A DNA stretch of 64,000 nucleotides from the NCBI RefSeq assembly GCF_001510655.1, contig NZ_LMVC01000003.1:169847-233846 (forward strand), read 5' to 3'. Source of the stretch: Fictibacillus sp. FJAT-27399 (lineage in GTDB: Bacteria > Bacillota > Bacilli > Bacillales > Fictibacillaceae). Every line of letters begins with the position of its first letter. Within the stretch, counting starts at the first letter, position 1. Made by a program: the position numbers and the translations under genes. The notes below the pieces were generated by a model that ran no database searches, was not told the origin of the DNA, and saw only the letters and a program-made list of their open reading frames with translations. Shown here piece after piece: positions 34,861 to 42,932 of the stretch.

Positions 34861-34945
34861 CTCTGTTAGTCAATGTTGTTGTTTTCTAGTGGGGTGTGAT
34901 TGAACCGCTCTTATCATCGCCGGCTATCACACCCCTTACTAAAAA
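34861..34945 (+). repeat. Structured repeat, copy 1 (short form)
   Basis: GTTAGTCAATG.TGTTGTTTT, a stem GGGGTGTGAT / ATCACACCCC, and CTCTTATCATCGCC are shared with 52611-52771. It follows larC1 closely and may act as its terminator, although no clean T-run follows. The rest of the larC1-dctP gap (34946-35254) holds a promoter, two operators, a hairpin and a cre-like site. Confidence 0.65.
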
Positions 34946-34986
34946 TAGTACATTATCATTAGTTTTCAGAAAAATTAAAAAACGAA

Positions 34987-35016
34987 TTGACATGCTTTGA
35001 CACCATGTACTATGAT
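34987..35016 (+). promoter_or_regulatory. Promoter of the TRAP / sugar-acid operon
   Basis: TTGACA (34987-34992), an 18-bp spacer, and TATGAT (35011-35016). It is followed by two operator copies, a hairpin and a cre-like box, giving a leader of over 200 nt before the first gene. Confidence 0.65.
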
Positions 35017-35044
35017 ATTCACAGAAATGAAAATAAAGAACAGA

Positions 35045-35061
35045 GTTTTATATTATAAAAC
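35045..35061. promoter_or_regulatory. 17-bp palindromic operator, site a
   Basis: GTTTTATATTATAAAAC is a perfect palindrome apart from the central base, preceded by AGAACAGA. It lies about 30 bp after the -10 box, where a bound protein would block transcription. It matches the site upstream of the gene at 50071. Confidence 0.65.
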
Positions 35062-35065
35062 AACT

Positions 35066-35127
35066 AAGACATTGCACCCAGAGAAGAACGTCCAACGCAC
35101 ATTCATTAAGGGAGCAATGTCTTTTCT
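35066..35127 (+). terminator. Leader hairpin, possible attenuator
   Basis: AAGACATTGC-A-CCC (35066-35079) and GGG-A-GCAATGTCTT (35110-35123) pair around a roughly 30-nt loop, followed by TTCT. The U-tract is short. It sits between the two operators in the untranslated leader of the TRAP operon. Confidence 0.4.
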
Positions 35128-35148
35128 ACGGCCAATAACAAGAACAGA

Positions 35149-35165
35149 GTTTTATAATGTAAAAC
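35149..35165. promoter_or_regulatory. 17-bp palindromic operator, site b
   Basis: GTTTTATAATGTAAAAC, one base off symmetry, preceded by AGAACAGA exactly as site a. Sites a and b are 104 bp apart, close to ten helical turns, which would allow looping. Confidence 0.6.
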
Positions 35166-35211
35166 AAAATCAGTTTCTCCATCTTTACATACAAAATTTT
35201 TTTGGCAAAAA

Positions 35212-35225
35212 TGTTACCGCTTTCA
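35212..35225 (+). promoter_or_regulatory. cre-like box before dctP
   Basis: TGTTACCGCTTTCA differs from the cre consensus at one position. It lies 30 bp before the first gene of the operon. Confidence 0.45.
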
Positions 35226-35254
35226 AAACTAAATGAAAAGAAAGGGTGGACTCG

Positions 35255-36280
35255 ATGAAATTGAAAAAAAGTTTAGGGATTTTAATGGGTACGGCTTTAT
35301 TGTCATCCGTATTATTAACAGGCTGCGGCAGCCAGTCTTCGTCTTCCTCCTCGGGAGAAAAGACAAAGACGATCAAAATAGCCAACTATTTTGCTAAAGA
35401 CCATCCTCAGAACGTAGCGCTGAGAGAAAAGTTCAAGCCGATGGTAGAAAAGGAATCGGGAGGTACGCTGAAGGTTCAGATCTACGACAACAGCACGCTT
35501 GGTGCTGAAAAGGAATTTTATGACGGGGTGCGAAACGGCACGATTGAAATGGGGGTACCCGGTCTGATCATGCAGTCCGACATTGAGAAGATGGCAGTGC
35601 CTGAGTGGCCGTTTCTGTTTAAGGATTATGAGCATGTCAAGAAGGTGCTGAACGGGCCAATTGGCAAGGAGCTTACTGAAGACCTGGAAAAGAAGCATGG
35701 AGTGAAGCCGCTGGCATGGAGCGCGAATGGATTCAGGATGTTCTCCAGTAACAAAACTCTTCAAAGTATGGATGATCTAAAGGGATTGAGGATGAGAATG
35801 CCAAACATCCCTAACTATATCAAGCTTGGGAAGCTGCTGGGAATGAATGTAACACCAATGCCGATTTCTGAAGTGTTTTCTGCTCTCGAACAAAAAGTGG
35901 TGGATGGCCAGGATAACCCGGTAGCTACTTTGCGGGCGTCCGGCTGGTATGAGGTTCAGAGTAATGTACTGGAATCCAAGCACATGTTCAGTCCGAATAT
36001 TTACATCATCAACAGCAAATTTTTCAACGGGCTGTCCAAGAAACAGCAAAAAATCATTGAAAAAGCATCCAAAACCGCTGCTGATTATGAATTTGATCTG
36101 ATGGAAAAAAGCTATGATGCTGATAAAAAGTTCCTGTCAGGAAAAAAGGTGAAATTTACAACACCTGATGCAGCATTTGAGAAGAAAATGGAAGATTCAG
36201 CAAAGCCTATGTACGACGAATTCTACAAGCAGTATGACTGGGCCGAGGATCTCGTTAAAAGGATAAAAGCTGAACAATAA
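35255..36280 (+). CDS. dctP: TRAP transporter solute-binding lipoprotein (DctP family)
   Basis: The extracytoplasmic receptor of a TRAP transporter, delivering an organic or sugar acid to the DctQM pair. A lipoprotein signal MKLKKSLGILMGTALL..VLLTGCG is followed by a Ser-rich linker; the mature domain carries a carboxylate-binding Arg in GLRMRMPNIPNY. The ATG at 35255 is used because AAAGGGTGG lies just before it. Length (341 residues) is normal. It is the first gene of a long operon whose enzymes point to aldonates or hexuronate-derived acids as ligands. Confidence 0.9.
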   Translation: MKLKKSLGILMGTALLSSVLLTGCGSQSSSSSSGEKTKTIKIANYFAKDHPQNVALREKFKPMVEKESGGTLKVQIYDNSTLGAEKEFYDGVRNGTIEMGVPGLIMQSDIEKMAVPEWPFLFKDYEHVKKVLNGPIGKELTEDLEKKHGVKPLAWSANGFRMFSSNKTLQSMDDLKGLRMRMPNIPNYIKLGKLLGMNVTPMPISEVFSALEQKVVDGQDNPVATLRASGWYEVQSNVLESKHMFSPNIYIINSKFFNGLSKKQQKIIEKASKTAADYEFDLMEKSYDADKKFLSGKKVKFTTPDAAFEKKMEDSAKPMYDEFYKQYDWAEDLVKRIKAEQ

Positions 36281-36318
36281 TACAGGCGGTAAATCGGGAT
36301 GAAAGGCGGGAGAAAAAG

Positions 36319-36873
36319 ATGGAGAAGGTCTCAAGGTTCTTGGAAAAACTGCTGAATATTTTTATGGCCGCAGCACTGGGGTTAATGGTCATTCTTGTAT
36401 TTGGAAACGTGGTTCTGCGCTACCTTTTCAACTCAGGAATTACATGGTCAGAGGAGATGTCGCGTTACTTATTTGTCTGGCTTACATTTCTGGGAGCTAT
36501 TGGTGCCTTTAAAAGCAAGGAGCACCTTGGGGTGGACATGCTGGTCAGGCGGCTGCCCAGGGGAGCAAAGAAAGCTGTCCTTGTGGTCAGTGATCTGCTT
36601 ATGCTGTTTGTTCTCTTTCTGGTGATGGAAGGAAGCTGGAAGATGACCGTTATCAATATGGACAGTAAAGCACCTGCTACAGGCCTGCCGCTATCGTTCG
36701 TTTATGGAACGGGGATTTTAGTCAGTTTAGCCATGGGGCTAATACTTATCAACAATCTGTATAAAGTTCTATTCAACAAGATAAAAGATGAAGATTTGAT
36801 CTTAATCAGTGATTCAGAAGAATTGGTAGATTATCAGGAAAGCGATTTAGGAAAGGAGGAAAAACAAGCATGA
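36319..36873 (+). CDS. dctQ: TRAP transporter small membrane subunit (DctQ family)
   Basis: A four-helix membrane protein of 184 residues with the conserved YLFNSGITWSEEMSRYLFVWLTFLG segment (around 35-58, quoted across its motif residues W-EE--R). It partners DctM in sodium-driven import. It overlaps dctM by 4 bp (ATGA). Confidence 0.9.
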   Translation: MEKVSRFLEKLLNIFMAAALGLMVILVFGNVVLRYLFNSGITWSEEMSRYLFVWLTFLGAIGAFKSKEHLGVDMLVRRLPRGAKKAVLVVSDLLMLFVLFLVMEGSWKMTVINMDSKAPATGLPLSFVYGTGILVSLAMGLILINNLYKVLFNKIKDEDLILISDSEELVDYQESDLGKEEKQA

Positions 36874-38144
36874 TTGGAGTGTTTATTGGGTCTCTCCTTG
36901 GAACGATGGCACTTGGTATGCCTATAGCGTTTGCTCTGCTGTTAAGCGGGGTTGCTCTTATGTTCTTTCTCGGTATCTTCGACAGTCAGATTATTGCGCA
37001 AAATTTAATCAACGGAGCAGACAACTTCCCATTAATGGCCATCCCATTTTTTATGCTGGCTGGTGAAGCCATGAATGCCGGCGGGCTGTCGCAACGAATT
37101 GTTCAGATGGCCATGTCCATGGTCGGACATATCAGAGGCGGCCTTGGTTATGTAGCCATCATTGCAAGTGTCTTGTTTGCAAGTCTGTCTGGCTCCGCTG
37201 TAGCTGATACCGCTGCACTGGGAGCCATCTTGATCCCGATGATGGTGAAGAGCGGCTACGATATTAACCGTTCGAGCGGTCTTATAGCTTCTGGGGGGAT
37301 CATTGCTCCGATTATCCCGCCGAGTATTGGCTTTATCATATTCGGGGTCACGAGCGGAGTCTCCATCACTAAACTTTTCATGGCTGGGATTGTACCTGGT
37401 GTGATGCTGGCAGTAGGGCTTTGTGTCACATGGGGTATTGTTGCCCACAAAGATAAGGTGCAGGTTCAGCCTCGGAATTCCATGAAAGAGATTTTGACTT
37501 CTGTCAGAAAAGGATTCTGGGCCCTTTTATTGCCGGTCATTATTATCGGCGGCCTGCGCGGAGGAATCTTCACACCGACTGAAGCGGCGGTAGTTGCGGC
37601 AGTTTATGCGCTGTTCGTCGGATTGGTGATCTACCGCGAACTGAAGGTGTCTGAGCTCTTTACCATCTTGGTAAGGGCGGCCAAAATGACGAGTGTTGTC
37701 ATGTTTCTTGTTGCAGCAGCCCTTGTATCCTCGTGGCTGATTACGGTAGCCAATCTGCCTGCTCAAGTCATTGGACTGCTCGAGCCTCTCATGGGTCATC
37801 CGCTGCTCATTCTGCTCATGATTAACCTTTTGGTCATTCTGATCGGAACGGCTATGGATATGACACCAACGATTCTTATCCTTACCCCTGTTTTAATGCC
37901 TGTTATTCAGCAAGCGGGAATTGACCCGGTTTATTTCGGAGTCCTGTTTATTATCAATAACGCCATCGGTCTTCTGACTCCTCCGGTGGGTACAGTATTG
38001 AACGTAGTATGCGGAATCAGCAAGATCAGTATGGAAGACATCATGAAAGGAATATGGCCGTTTCTCCTAGTGGAAGTGGTCGTGCTGATTCTGCTGATAT
38101 TCTTCCCGTCCATTGTCATGGTTCCGCTTGGATGGTTTACCTGA
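36870..38144 (+). CDS. dctM: TRAP transporter large membrane subunit (DctM family)
   Basis: The translocation subunit (424 residues, about 11-12 helices) of the TRAP system; typical segments are FPLMAIPFFMLAGEAMNAGG, SGSAVADTAALG and GGIIAPIIPPSIGFI. AAAGGAGGAAAAACAAGC precedes the start. The full set DctP-Q-M is encoded here in order, so the transporter should be functional. Confidence 0.92.
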   Translation: MIGVFIGSLLGTMALGMPIAFALLLSGVALMFFLGIFDSQIIAQNLINGADNFPLMAIPFFMLAGEAMNAGGLSQRIVQMAMSMVGHIRGGLGYVAIIASVLFASLSGSAVADTAALGAILIPMMVKSGYDINRSSGLIASGGIIAPIIPPSIGFIIFGVTSGVSITKLFMAGIVPGVMLAVGLCVTWGIVAHKDKVQVQPRNSMKEILTSVRKGFWALLLPVIIIGGLRGGIFTPTEAAVVAAVYALFVGLVIYRELKVSELFTILVRAAKMTSVVMFLVAAALVSSWLITVANLPAQVIGLLEPLMGHPLLILLMINLLVILIGTAMDMTPTILILTPVLMPVIQQAGIDPVYFGVLFIINNAIGLLTPPVGTVLNVVCGISKISMEDIMKGIWPFLLVEVVVLILLIFFPSIVMVPLGWFT

Positions 38145-38163
38145 TAAATAAGGAGTGAAAGAG

Positions 38164-39189
38164 ATGAGCAAGTTTAAAGTTGTGGTAACAGACTGGGAAT
38201 ATGATGATCTGCGGTTTGAAGAAGCCGTTTTTCATCAATATCCCGAAATAGAACTGATTGCGGCTCAGTGCCGTACAGAGGAAGAGGTTATTGAGGCCTG
38301 TTGGGATGCGGACGCATTGATTAATCAGTACGCGCCTCTCAGCAAAGCCGTTATTGAGAAGCTCGAAAAATGCAAAGTCATCACCCGTTATGGGGTGGGT
38401 GTCAACACGATTGACCTGGAAGCGGCAACAGCTAAGGGAATCTGTGTCGCCAATGTGCCGGATTATTGCATGGATGAAGTGGCTGACCACGCGCTGGCCC
38501 TTCTGCTTTCTGCGAAACGTAAAGTCGTGGCCGCCAACCAAAACGTGAAGAAGGGGCTGTGGGATTTTAAAGTCACCCAGCCGATCCACCGGCTGCGCGG
38601 GCAGGTGCTCGGACTTGTGGGATTCGGAAAAATCCCCCAAAGCCTCGCGGAAAAGGTCAAGCCTCTAGGGTTTAAGGTGGTGGCTTATGATCCGTATTAT
38701 CCTGTGGAAGAAGCTGAGAAAAAAGGCGTACAGCTCGCAAGCCTTGAGGAACTATGCCGGATATCAGACGTCATCTCCGTGCATGCTCCATTGACTGAGG
38801 GAACAAGAGGAATGATCAATGCCTCACTGTTCTCTGTGATGAAAAGCACCGCCCTTCTGATCAACACTTCAAGGGGCCCGGTTGTGGATGAACAAGACTT
38901 AATTGATGCATTGGAATCAGGAAAAATCGGCGGGGCGGCTCTGGACGTGATTGAGGATGAACCGATTTCCGTCAGCCACCCGTTCCTCTCCATGGAGAAT
39001 GTGATTATTACACCGCATGTCGCCTGGTATTCCGAGGAAGCGGCGAAGGAGATGAGAACAAAAGCTGCGCTCGGAGCAGTGGATGTGCTGATCTGCAAGG
39101 AATTTCCGAAATATCTTGTCAATGTTCAAGTCAAAGAGCAATCACAGCTTAAGTCCAGTCAGCCTGAAAACCGTTATGTGATGAGTTAG
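38164..39189 (+). CDS. D-2-hydroxyacid dehydrogenase, CtBP-like
   Basis: An NAD(P)-dependent 2-hydroxyacid dehydrogenase (341 residues). The nucleotide motif reads VGFGKIPQSLA, with Pro in place of the third Gly; catalytic Arg is in NTSRGPVVDEQDL, Glu in DVIEDEP, His in TPHVAWYSEEA. It interconverts a 2-hydroxy acid and 2-keto acid, fitting an operon that also encodes a LarA-like epimerase. GGAG lies 8 bp before ATG 38164. The substrate is unknown. Confidence 0.85.
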   Translation: MSKFKVVVTDWEYDDLRFEEAVFHQYPEIELIAAQCRTEEEVIEACWDADALINQYAPLSKAVIEKLEKCKVITRYGVGVNTIDLEAATAKGICVANVPDYCMDEVADHALALLLSAKRKVVAANQNVKKGLWDFKVTQPIHRLRGQVLGLVGFGKIPQSLAEKVKPLGFKVVAYDPYYPVEEAEKKGVQLASLEELCRISDVISVHAPLTEGTRGMINASLFSVMKSTALLINTSRGPVVDEQDLIDALESGKIGGAALDVIEDEPISVSHPFLSMENVIITPHVAWYSEEAAKEMRTKAALGAVDVLICKEFPKYLVNVQVKEQSQLKSSQPENRYVMS

Positions 39190-39214
39190 CCAAATTATTC
39201 AAGGGGGAAAGAAA

Positions 39215-40267
39215 ATGAAAAAATGGGTGAAAAAGCTGGCGATAGGGATTGTCATTCCGGGAATGTTGGTTCTAGGGGGCTGCGGTGCTTCCAAATCGGG
39301 AGGAACAGCTTCGGGTTCGGGGAAGAGCGGAATTCATCAGCGGACGATTAAAGCAGGAATCGGTTTAAATGAAGATCATCCAGAAGGACAAGGAATGATT
39401 AAGTTCAAAGAGCTTGTGGAGAAGAAGAGCGGAGGGAAAATGAAAGTCCAAAACTTCTTCAGTGCCACTCTCGGTGATGATCAGAAGATGACAGAAGCAT
39501 TGCAGGGCGGGCTTCAGGAGGTTACGGTTCCTTCTACGTCTCCACTTGTAGGAATGATCAAGGAATACGGTATTTTTGATTTTCCTTTCGTATTTAATAC
39601 CGAGAAAGAGGCTTATGCCGTCCTTGATGGAAAAGTGGGGCAGGAGCTTTTGAAAAAACTGCCTGAACACGGTCTGGTTGGACTCGGATACTGGGAGAAT
39701 GGCTTCCGTAACCTGACGAACAGTAAACATCCGGTGAAAACCGCGGCAGACTTTAAAGGGCTGAAAATCAGAACGATGCAAAACGAGGTTCACCTGGATG
39801 CCTTTAAACAGCTGGGTGCCAATCCTTCACCAATGGCTTTTTCAGAAGTGTTTACGGCCTTGGAAGGTAAAACGGTAGATGGCCAGGAAAACCCGCTCGC
39901 AACCATTAAATCAAGCAAATACGATGAAGTTCAGTCTTACTTAAGCATGACAAAGCACGTCTACACACCGTTTGTTTTTCTCGTCAGTAAAAAATTCTGG
40001 GACGGGCTGTCTAAAGAAGAACAGAAGATCATGAAGGATTCTGCGGTGGAAGCCGGTAAATATCAGCGCGACTTAAACCGTAAAGAAAATGAAAAAGCGT
40101 TGAAAGATCTTGAAAAAGCAGGCATGAAGGTCAATGAAGTATCTGATGCTGAAAAAGAAAAGATGAAAGAAATCATTAAGCCGGTCACCGATAAATACGC
40201 CAAGAAGTTTGGAGAAGACCTGGTCAAACAAATGATGGATGAAGTAGACAAAGTAAGAAACCAATAA
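39215..40267 (+). CDS. Second TRAP solute-binding lipoprotein (no own DctQM)
   Basis: A DctP-family receptor of 350 residues with lipobox VLGGCG (Cys at about 24). The core keeps GLKIRTMQNEVHLDAF, with the ligand-binding Arg, and TVDGQENPLATI. It differs strongly in sequence from the receptor at 35255. No second DctQ or DctM follows, so it may share the membrane subunits encoded upstream and widen the substrate range. It is co-directional with 26- and 29-bp gaps to its neighbours. Confidence 0.85.
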   Translation: MKKWVKKLAIGIVIPGMLVLGGCGASKSGGTASGSGKSGIHQRTIKAGIGLNEDHPEGQGMIKFKELVEKKSGGKMKVQNFFSATLGDDQKMTEALQGGLQEVTVPSTSPLVGMIKEYGIFDFPFVFNTEKEAYAVLDGKVGQELLKKLPEHGLVGLGYWENGFRNLTNSKHPVKTAADFKGLKIRTMQNEVHLDAFKQLGANPSPMAFSEVFTALEGKTVDGQENPLATIKSSKYDEVQSYLSMTKHVYTPFVFLVSKKFWDGLSKEEQKIMKDSAVEAGKYQRDLNRKENEKALKDLEKAGMKVNEVSDAEKEKMKEIIKPVTDKYAKKFGEDLVKQMMDEVDKVRNQ

Positions 40268-40296
40268 AGAGAAGCACCAATTGAGGAGGAAGATGG

Positions 40297-41559
40297 ATGG
40301 AAATCATATCACAGCTTCTTCATGACATACCCTTGCCAAAGATGATGAAAGTAAAGCAGGTCTTCCATGCCCCTGTGCTGGAAGACACAGCGGAGGAGGT
40401 TCGGAAAACCCTTAAGGATACCGGCCTTTTATCGAGAATATCTCCGGGAGACCGGGTAGCCATTGCGGTAGGAAGCCGGGGAGTTGCTGACCTTCCCATC
40501 CTTGTCAGGGAGACAGCAGCGGCGGTCGAATCCGTTGGAGGCTCTCCATTCATTGTTCCTGCCATGGGAAGCCATGGCGGAGCGACCGCTGAAGGGCAGC
40601 AGGAGGTTCTCGAACAGCTTGGTGTAACGGAAGCGTCAACAGGTGCACCTATTCTGTCGAGCATGGAAGTCGTGCAGACCGGCACTCTGCCAAACGGACT
40701 TCCGGTGTATACCGATAAACATGCCTATGAAGCAGATAAGGTCATCGTCATTAACCGGATCAAGCCTCATACTGCGTTTCGCGGTCCTGTTGAAAGCGGA
40801 CTGATGAAGATGATCACGATCGGCCTTGGAAAGCAAAAAGGAGCAGAAGCCGCCCATGCCTACAGTTTTAAACACATGGCCGAGCATGTTCCAGAGATGG
40901 CCAAGATCGTCCTCTCCAAGGTTCCAGTCATTTTTGGGCTTGGAACGATTGAAAATGCCTATGACCGTCCCGCCAAAATCGTGGCGGTTCCAGCCGAAGA
41001 ACTCGAACAGACTGAGCCCGGACTCTTGCTCGAAGCCAAGCAGCTTATGCCAAAGATCATGTTTGATCCGATCGATGTGCTGATCGTCGACGAGATCGGA
41101 AAAGACATTTCGGGTGACGGAATGGATCCAAACATTACAGGAAGATATGCTACCCCGTATGCTTTTGGCGGACCTAAAGTGTCCAGGATCGCCGTACTCG
41201 GCCTGACAGAGAAGACGCATGGAAACGCAAACGGAATCGGCATGGCCGATATGACAACAAGGGCTTTGGTTGACAGCATCCATTGGGAAAAAGGGTATGC
41301 CAATGCCTTAACGAGTACGGTAATCAACGTCATCAAAGTGCCGATGGTTCTCGAAAGTGAGGAAATGGCGATCAAAGCGGCCATTAAAACCTGCAATGCG
41401 TATGATCTTACAAAAGCCAGGGTCGTCCGCATTAAAAATACGCTTGAATTAGAGCATATCTGGATCTCGGAAAGCCTGATGGAGGAAGCGGCGGGACAAA
41501 AGGAAATAGAAGTGCTGTCTGAACCGGCGGCAATGAGTATAGCTGGCGAAAAAGGGTGA
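40297..41559 (+). CDS. LarA-like (DUF2088) putative nickel-dependent epimerase
   Basis: A 420-residue protein of the lactate-racemase domain family but clearly distinct from larA at 31170. Candidate cofactor and catalytic residues are R61 (VAIAVGSRG), H93 (AMGSHGGAT), H158 (KPHTAFRGPVESG), K171 (GLMKMITIGLGK) and H187 (AAHAYSF). Members of this branch are rarely characterised. Lying between TRAP transport, a 2-hydroxyacid dehydrogenase and sugar-acid dehydratases, it probably epimerises C2 of an imported aldonate, using the cofactor made by LarBCE. GAGGAGGAAGATGG precedes the start; its end overlaps the next gene. Confidence 0.78.
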   Translation: MEIISQLLHDIPLPKMMKVKQVFHAPVLEDTAEEVRKTLKDTGLLSRISPGDRVAIAVGSRGVADLPILVRETAAAVESVGGSPFIVPAMGSHGGATAEGQQEVLEQLGVTEASTGAPILSSMEVVQTGTLPNGLPVYTDKHAYEADKVIVINRIKPHTAFRGPVESGLMKMITIGLGKQKGAEAAHAYSFKHMAEHVPEMAKIVLSKVPVIFGLGTIENAYDRPAKIVAVPAEELEQTEPGLLLEAKQLMPKIMFDPIDVLIVDEIGKDISGDGMDPNITGRYATPYAFGGPKVSRIAVLGLTEKTHGNANGIGMADMTTRALVDSIHWEKGYANALTSTVINVIKVPMVLESEEMAIKAAIKTCNAYDLTKARVVRIKNTLELEHIWISESLMEEAAGQKEIEVLSEPAAMSIAGEKG

Positions 41560-42902
41560 TATTACTCGCTGTTTACAGCATGATGGTTTTTTCCTATACG
41601 GTGAATCTGTTTTTGGACAGCGTCATGCTTGATGAAGTGACGGGTATTCTTGCCCTGTTTTCTCTCATTCTTTCCTTTCCCAAGGCGTCAGGCTTATACA
41701 AAATCACTGGAACGGTTTTCATGGTGATCGGCTTCTCTCTGTATCTCTATTTGCAGAAGCCGCTCCTTGAGCTTCCGCATTACATGAATTCAACGGTGGT
41801 CCTGCTCGTTATCTTTTATGTTCTTCCTTTTATCAACAGTATTATTATCGTCGGGCGGTACGATAAGAGTGTCAATAAACTGCTCAAGCGGCGCGTAGGC
41901 CATCTTGGGCAGCTCTATTACAGAAGCTCTCTTGCCAGTTTTCTGCTCGGCTCTTTTTTAAATATAGCGACCATCCCGCTCGTAGAATCGGTGCTGCGGC
42001 GCAATCTTCAGAAGGTAGAAGACCATGTCAGAGACCTTTTCATCAGCCGGGCGATGCTCAGGGGATATGCCCTTTGCCTGGCATGGAGCCCTATGGAAAT
42101 CCTGGTGGCGATCAGTGTGGATATCACACACTCTGACTATGTTCACTTGCTGCCGTGGCTTTTCTTGTTTTCTACGATTCTCTTATTCGTTGACTGGCTG
42201 ATTGGCTTGCGGTATCGGAAGTTCCGGGTGGAGCAGTCTGCAGCGGCTGAGGACGTGCCGCTGGATGCCAGAACCGCCAAAAAGGTAGCTGTCCTTCTTC
42301 TGTATCTGAGCGTATTTATTGCAGCGGTCATTTTGGCCAAGAGATGGCTGGGCGTGAATTTTCTCATGTCTGTCGCTCTCGTGATCCTTCCCTATTCCAT
42401 CATCTGGGCGCTGCTGATTAAGAGGGCTAAATCGTATGCATCTTATAGTTTAAGAGAATGGCGGCGCAGGGCCGGGTCGCAGCAAAATTACATCGTTCTG
42501 TTTTTGGCGGCCGGTTTTTTAATCAGCACCTTGAAAGAAACACCTTTTCTGGACTATCTGCAGCAGCCTTTTGCTTCCGTGCAGCATATGCCCTTTTATA
42601 TGTTCGTTATGATTCAGATCATTTTTCTGGGGCTCGCCATGATTGGATTCCATCCCCTCGTGACCATCAGCATTCTGGGTGAAGTCATTCAGCCTTTGTT
42701 AGGACAGGTTAACCCTTTGAGCTTTGCGATCGTCCTTATTACATCTGGGCTTTCTACCGTTATGGCAGGGCCATATAACATTACCGTTTCCTTAACCGGA
42801 AGTTTGTTAAATCAGAATCCCTATCGCATTACATTCTGGAACATTGGCTTTGCCTTTCTATACAGCAGTGTAGGCACAATAATAGCCTTGCTGCTGCTGT
42901 GA
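41556..42902 (+). CDS. Uncharacterised polytopic membrane protein
   Basis: A 448-residue protein with about ten to twelve hydrophobic segments; family not recognised with confidence. The arrangement of two similar halves, with Gly/Pro-rich pieces LGLAMIGFHPLVTISILGE and GLSTVMAGPYNITVSLTGS near the end, resembles ion-transporter-superfamily permeases. It starts with GTG overlapping the stop of the LarA-like gene (4 bp), so the two are translationally coupled. It could be a second transporter for a sugar acid, or a membrane partner of the LarA-like enzyme. Confidence 0.6.
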   Translation: MILLAVYSMMVFSYTVNLFLDSVMLDEVTGILALFSLILSFPKASGLYKITGTVFMVIGFSLYLYLQKPLLELPHYMNSTVVLLVIFYVLPFINSIIIVGRYDKSVNKLLKRRVGHLGQLYYRSSLASFLLGSFLNIATIPLVESVLRRNLQKVEDHVRDLFISRAMLRGYALCLAWSPMEILVAISVDITHSDYVHLLPWLFLFSTILLFVDWLIGLRYRKFRVEQSAAAEDVPLDARTAKKVAVLLLYLSVFIAAVILAKRWLGVNFLMSVALVILPYSIIWALLIKRAKSYASYSLREWRRRAGSQQNYIVLFLAAGFLISTLKETPFLDYLQQPFASVQHMPFYMFVMIQIIFLGLAMIGFHPLVTISILGEVIQPLLGQVNPLSFAIVLITSGLSTVMAGPYNITVSLTGSLLNQNPYRITFWNIGFAFLYSSVGTIIALLLL

Positions 42903-42932
42903 AAATAGTGCAGTGCCAAAGAAGGAGGTCAT

